A DNA stretch of 64,000 nucleotides from Clostridioides difficile CD160 (lineage in GTDB: Bacteria; Bacillota; Clostridia; Peptostreptococcales; Peptostreptococcaceae). The notes beneath the pieces are model-generated. The model did no database searches. It had not been told where the DNA came from and saw only the letters and a program-made list of their open reading frames with translations. The stretch's first letter is position 1; the number at the start of each line of letters is the position of its first letter. Shown piece after piece: positions 63,023 through 64,000 of the stretch. The translations under genes and the position numbers were made by a program. The DNA lies in contig NZ_AVHW01000037.1 of assembly GCF_000449425.2 (NCBI RefSeq), positions 1 through 64,000 of the forward strand. Direction: 5' to 3'.

Positions 63023-63706
63023 ATGATTTCAATAATAATAGTTGGATGTGGAGCAACAGGAAGTCATTTAATTACATTGCTATCTCAACTGGCCATTTCT
63101 GAAAAAAAAATTGATGAAATTATACTCATTGATGGTGATATAGTTGAATCTAAAAATTATCGTAATCAAAAGTTTACTTCTAAAGATTTAGGTATAAATA
63201 AAGCAGAGGTCCTTTCAAATAGATATAATAAATTAGGTATAAAAGTATCTTTTATTGATGAGTATTTAGTTGATAAAAAACTTGTTGTAAATTTAATTAA
63301 AAATTCTTTAAATGATTTTATACTTATTGGATGTGTTGATAACAATAAAGCACGTATCGTTTTAAATGATGTATTTTATGATAGTTGTATTAATTCTCTA
63401 GTTTACATTGATACTGGTAATGGAGAAGGAGATGAAAGAACTGGACAAACTGTAATTGGTGTTAAATGTGAAAATAACATAATACATCCACCTGTTTGCA
63501 ATTATTTCCCAGAGATTTTGACTTCAAAAGAAGAGGTTAAAAATGAAACATATTCCTGTTCTGAAATACAAAAACATCCCCAAAATTTTGCAACTAATAT
63601 TCTAAGTGCTACAACTGCTTTCATAATAACAAATAATATCATTTGCTTAAATAAATTTAATAAAAATTTATTTGTATTTAATTCAGATACAGTTTCTATT
63701 TTATAA
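63023..63706 (+). CDS. ThiF/E1-like adenylating enzyme (PRTRC ThiF type)
   Basis: This 227-residue protein of the ThiF/MoeB/E1 superfamily has the nucleotide-binding loop GCGATGSHL (8-16), Asp pair in LIDGD, the N-x-x-R-Q-like NYRNQKF, and GCVDNNKAR. A Cys in YSCSEIQKHPQNFATN matches the SCS...N block of PRTRC ThiF proteins and may form a thioester. The length is near that of PRTRC ThiF members. AGGGG before ATG 63023 selects the start; it begins 4 bases after the ubiquitin-like gene. It should activate the C-terminus of that small protein with ATP (inference). Confidence 0.9.
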   Translation: MISIIIVGCGATGSHLITLLSQLAISEKKIDEIILIDGDIVESKNYRNQKFTSKDLGINKAEVLSNRYNKLGIKVSFIDEYLVDKKLVVNLIKNSLNDFILIGCVDNNKARIVLNDVFYDSCINSLVYIDTGNGEGDERTGQTVIGVKCENNIIHPPVCNYFPEILTSKEEVKNETYSCSEIQKHPQNFATNILSATTAFIITNNIICLNKFNKNLFVFNSDTVSIL

Positions 63707-63726
63707 AATAACAAATAAAAATAGCA

Positions 63727-63762
63727 CAAACAAAGAAGCTCTTAAAGGCTTCTTTGTTTATA
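63727..63762 (+). terminator. Terminator inside or ending the Ub-like operon
   Basis: AACAAAGAAGC and GCTTCTTTGTT pair around an eight-base loop. A further gene of the same family begins right after, so readthrough or a second promoter is needed. Confidence 0.8.
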
Positions 63763-63786
63763 TTATTATACTAGGAGGTAAAGCAA

Positions 63787-64000
63787 TTGCTTAAACATAT
63801 TGGATATACTGAAAAAATTGCTTTTAGAGAATTTTTTAAATTTCTTTTAAAATATAAAAAAATATGTATGAATTTAGACTTAGATATTATTAATCATACT
63901 TTCCAATTAGATGAACTTATAAAATATTATTCAAAAAAATTTTCAATAAATTATATGTTCCATGAAATATATAGTTTAGAATATTTATATATCTGCAAAA
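63787..64000 (+). CDS. KHIG-start family protein, truncated by window end, TTG start
   Basis: AGGAGG (63773-63778) precedes TTG 63787 by 8 bases; the frame MLKHIGYTEKIAFREFF.. is open to the window end (71 codons seen). It resembles the start of the 60542 product (MFKHIGQSEKNI). Function is unknown. Confidence 0.7.
   Translation, partial: MLKHIGYTEKIAFREFFKFLLKYKKICMNLDLDIINHTFQLDELIKYYSKKFSINYMFHEIYSLEYLYICK

Noticed and set aside
1..64000. tRNA, rRNA or insertion-sequence transposase genes
   Set aside because: No cloverleaf-like or rRNA-like sequence and no IS transposase with terminal repeats was noticed; the Rpn protein is related to transposase-like nucleases but shows no terminal repeats.

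Overview
The window looks like part of a large conjugative-type plasmid (or a closely related integrative element) of Clostridioides difficile. The DNA is very AT-rich and shows strong AGGAGG-type ribosome binding sites. It carries a complete tcdR-tcdB-tcdE toxin locus whose products match C. difficile family knowledge residue for residue at the catalytic sites. Around the toxin locus lie a VirD4/TraG coupling protein, a replication-relaxation type protein, many small XRE repressors, orphan accessory genes and repeat arrays, with no rRNA, tRNA or core metabolic genes. Large tcdB-bearing, putatively conjugative plasmids are known from C. difficile; that this window belongs to that family is my inference.

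Layout. 1-3.6 kb: the end of a sortase-anchored surface protein, an XRE regulator and small accessory genes. 3.6-9.7 kb: four 12-bp palindromes, then replication-relaxation protein, coupling protein, S1-like protein and CPBP protease. 9.9-12.4 kb: BlaI and XRE regulators, a decayed SDR gene and a HEPN-like gene. 12.6-18.2 kb: unknown cargo operon, an iteron-like repeat array and a class II Fic protein. 18.3-24.4 kb: CoiA-like protein, a LexA DNA-binding-domain-only protein with its own LexA-like box, twin XRE genes with matched operators, and a BlaR1/BlaI pair. 24.8-25.9 kb: tyrosine recombinase. 26.8-38.3 kb: cdtR-like regulator, tcdR, tcdB, tcdE, a phage-type endolysin and a duplicated phage-like tail; tcdA, tcdC and cdtAB are absent from the window. 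40.1-46.6 kb: Rpn-type nuclease, a Cas3-like protein with degraded helicase motifs, and partial copies of both. 47.7-50.6 kb: a complete agrA-C-B-D quorum-sensing locus. 51-53.8 kb: three XRE repressors, a BlaI protein and an unknown protein. 54-59.2 kb: DNA methylase-like protein, BlaI, lipoprotein and a secreted YycO-like protein. 59.6 kb to the end: an operon encoding an E1-like ThiF protein, an E2-like protein and a possible ubiquitin-like protein, related to the PRTRC cassette.

Two signals stand out beyond ordinary annotation. The first is the ubiquitin-conjugation-like operon at the right end. The second is an upstream element present eight times (six forward, two reverse): an A-rich tract, a CCATATTAT-type box, then two small hairpins whose stems change sequence while keeping base pairing, immediately before a ribosome binding site. 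It precedes the Rpn nuclease, methylase, ubiquitin-like operon and several unknown genes, so these loci may form one co-regulated set, perhaps genes expressed early after plasmid entry (inference).

How the parts may work together: TcdR would drive tcdB, with CdtR and the plasmid agr system as possible further inputs; TcdE and the endolysin may assist release; the coupling and relaxation proteins would serve transfer; and the leader-controlled genes (methylase, Rpn nuclease, ubiquitin-like system) and the Cas3-like protein could manage conflict with the host.
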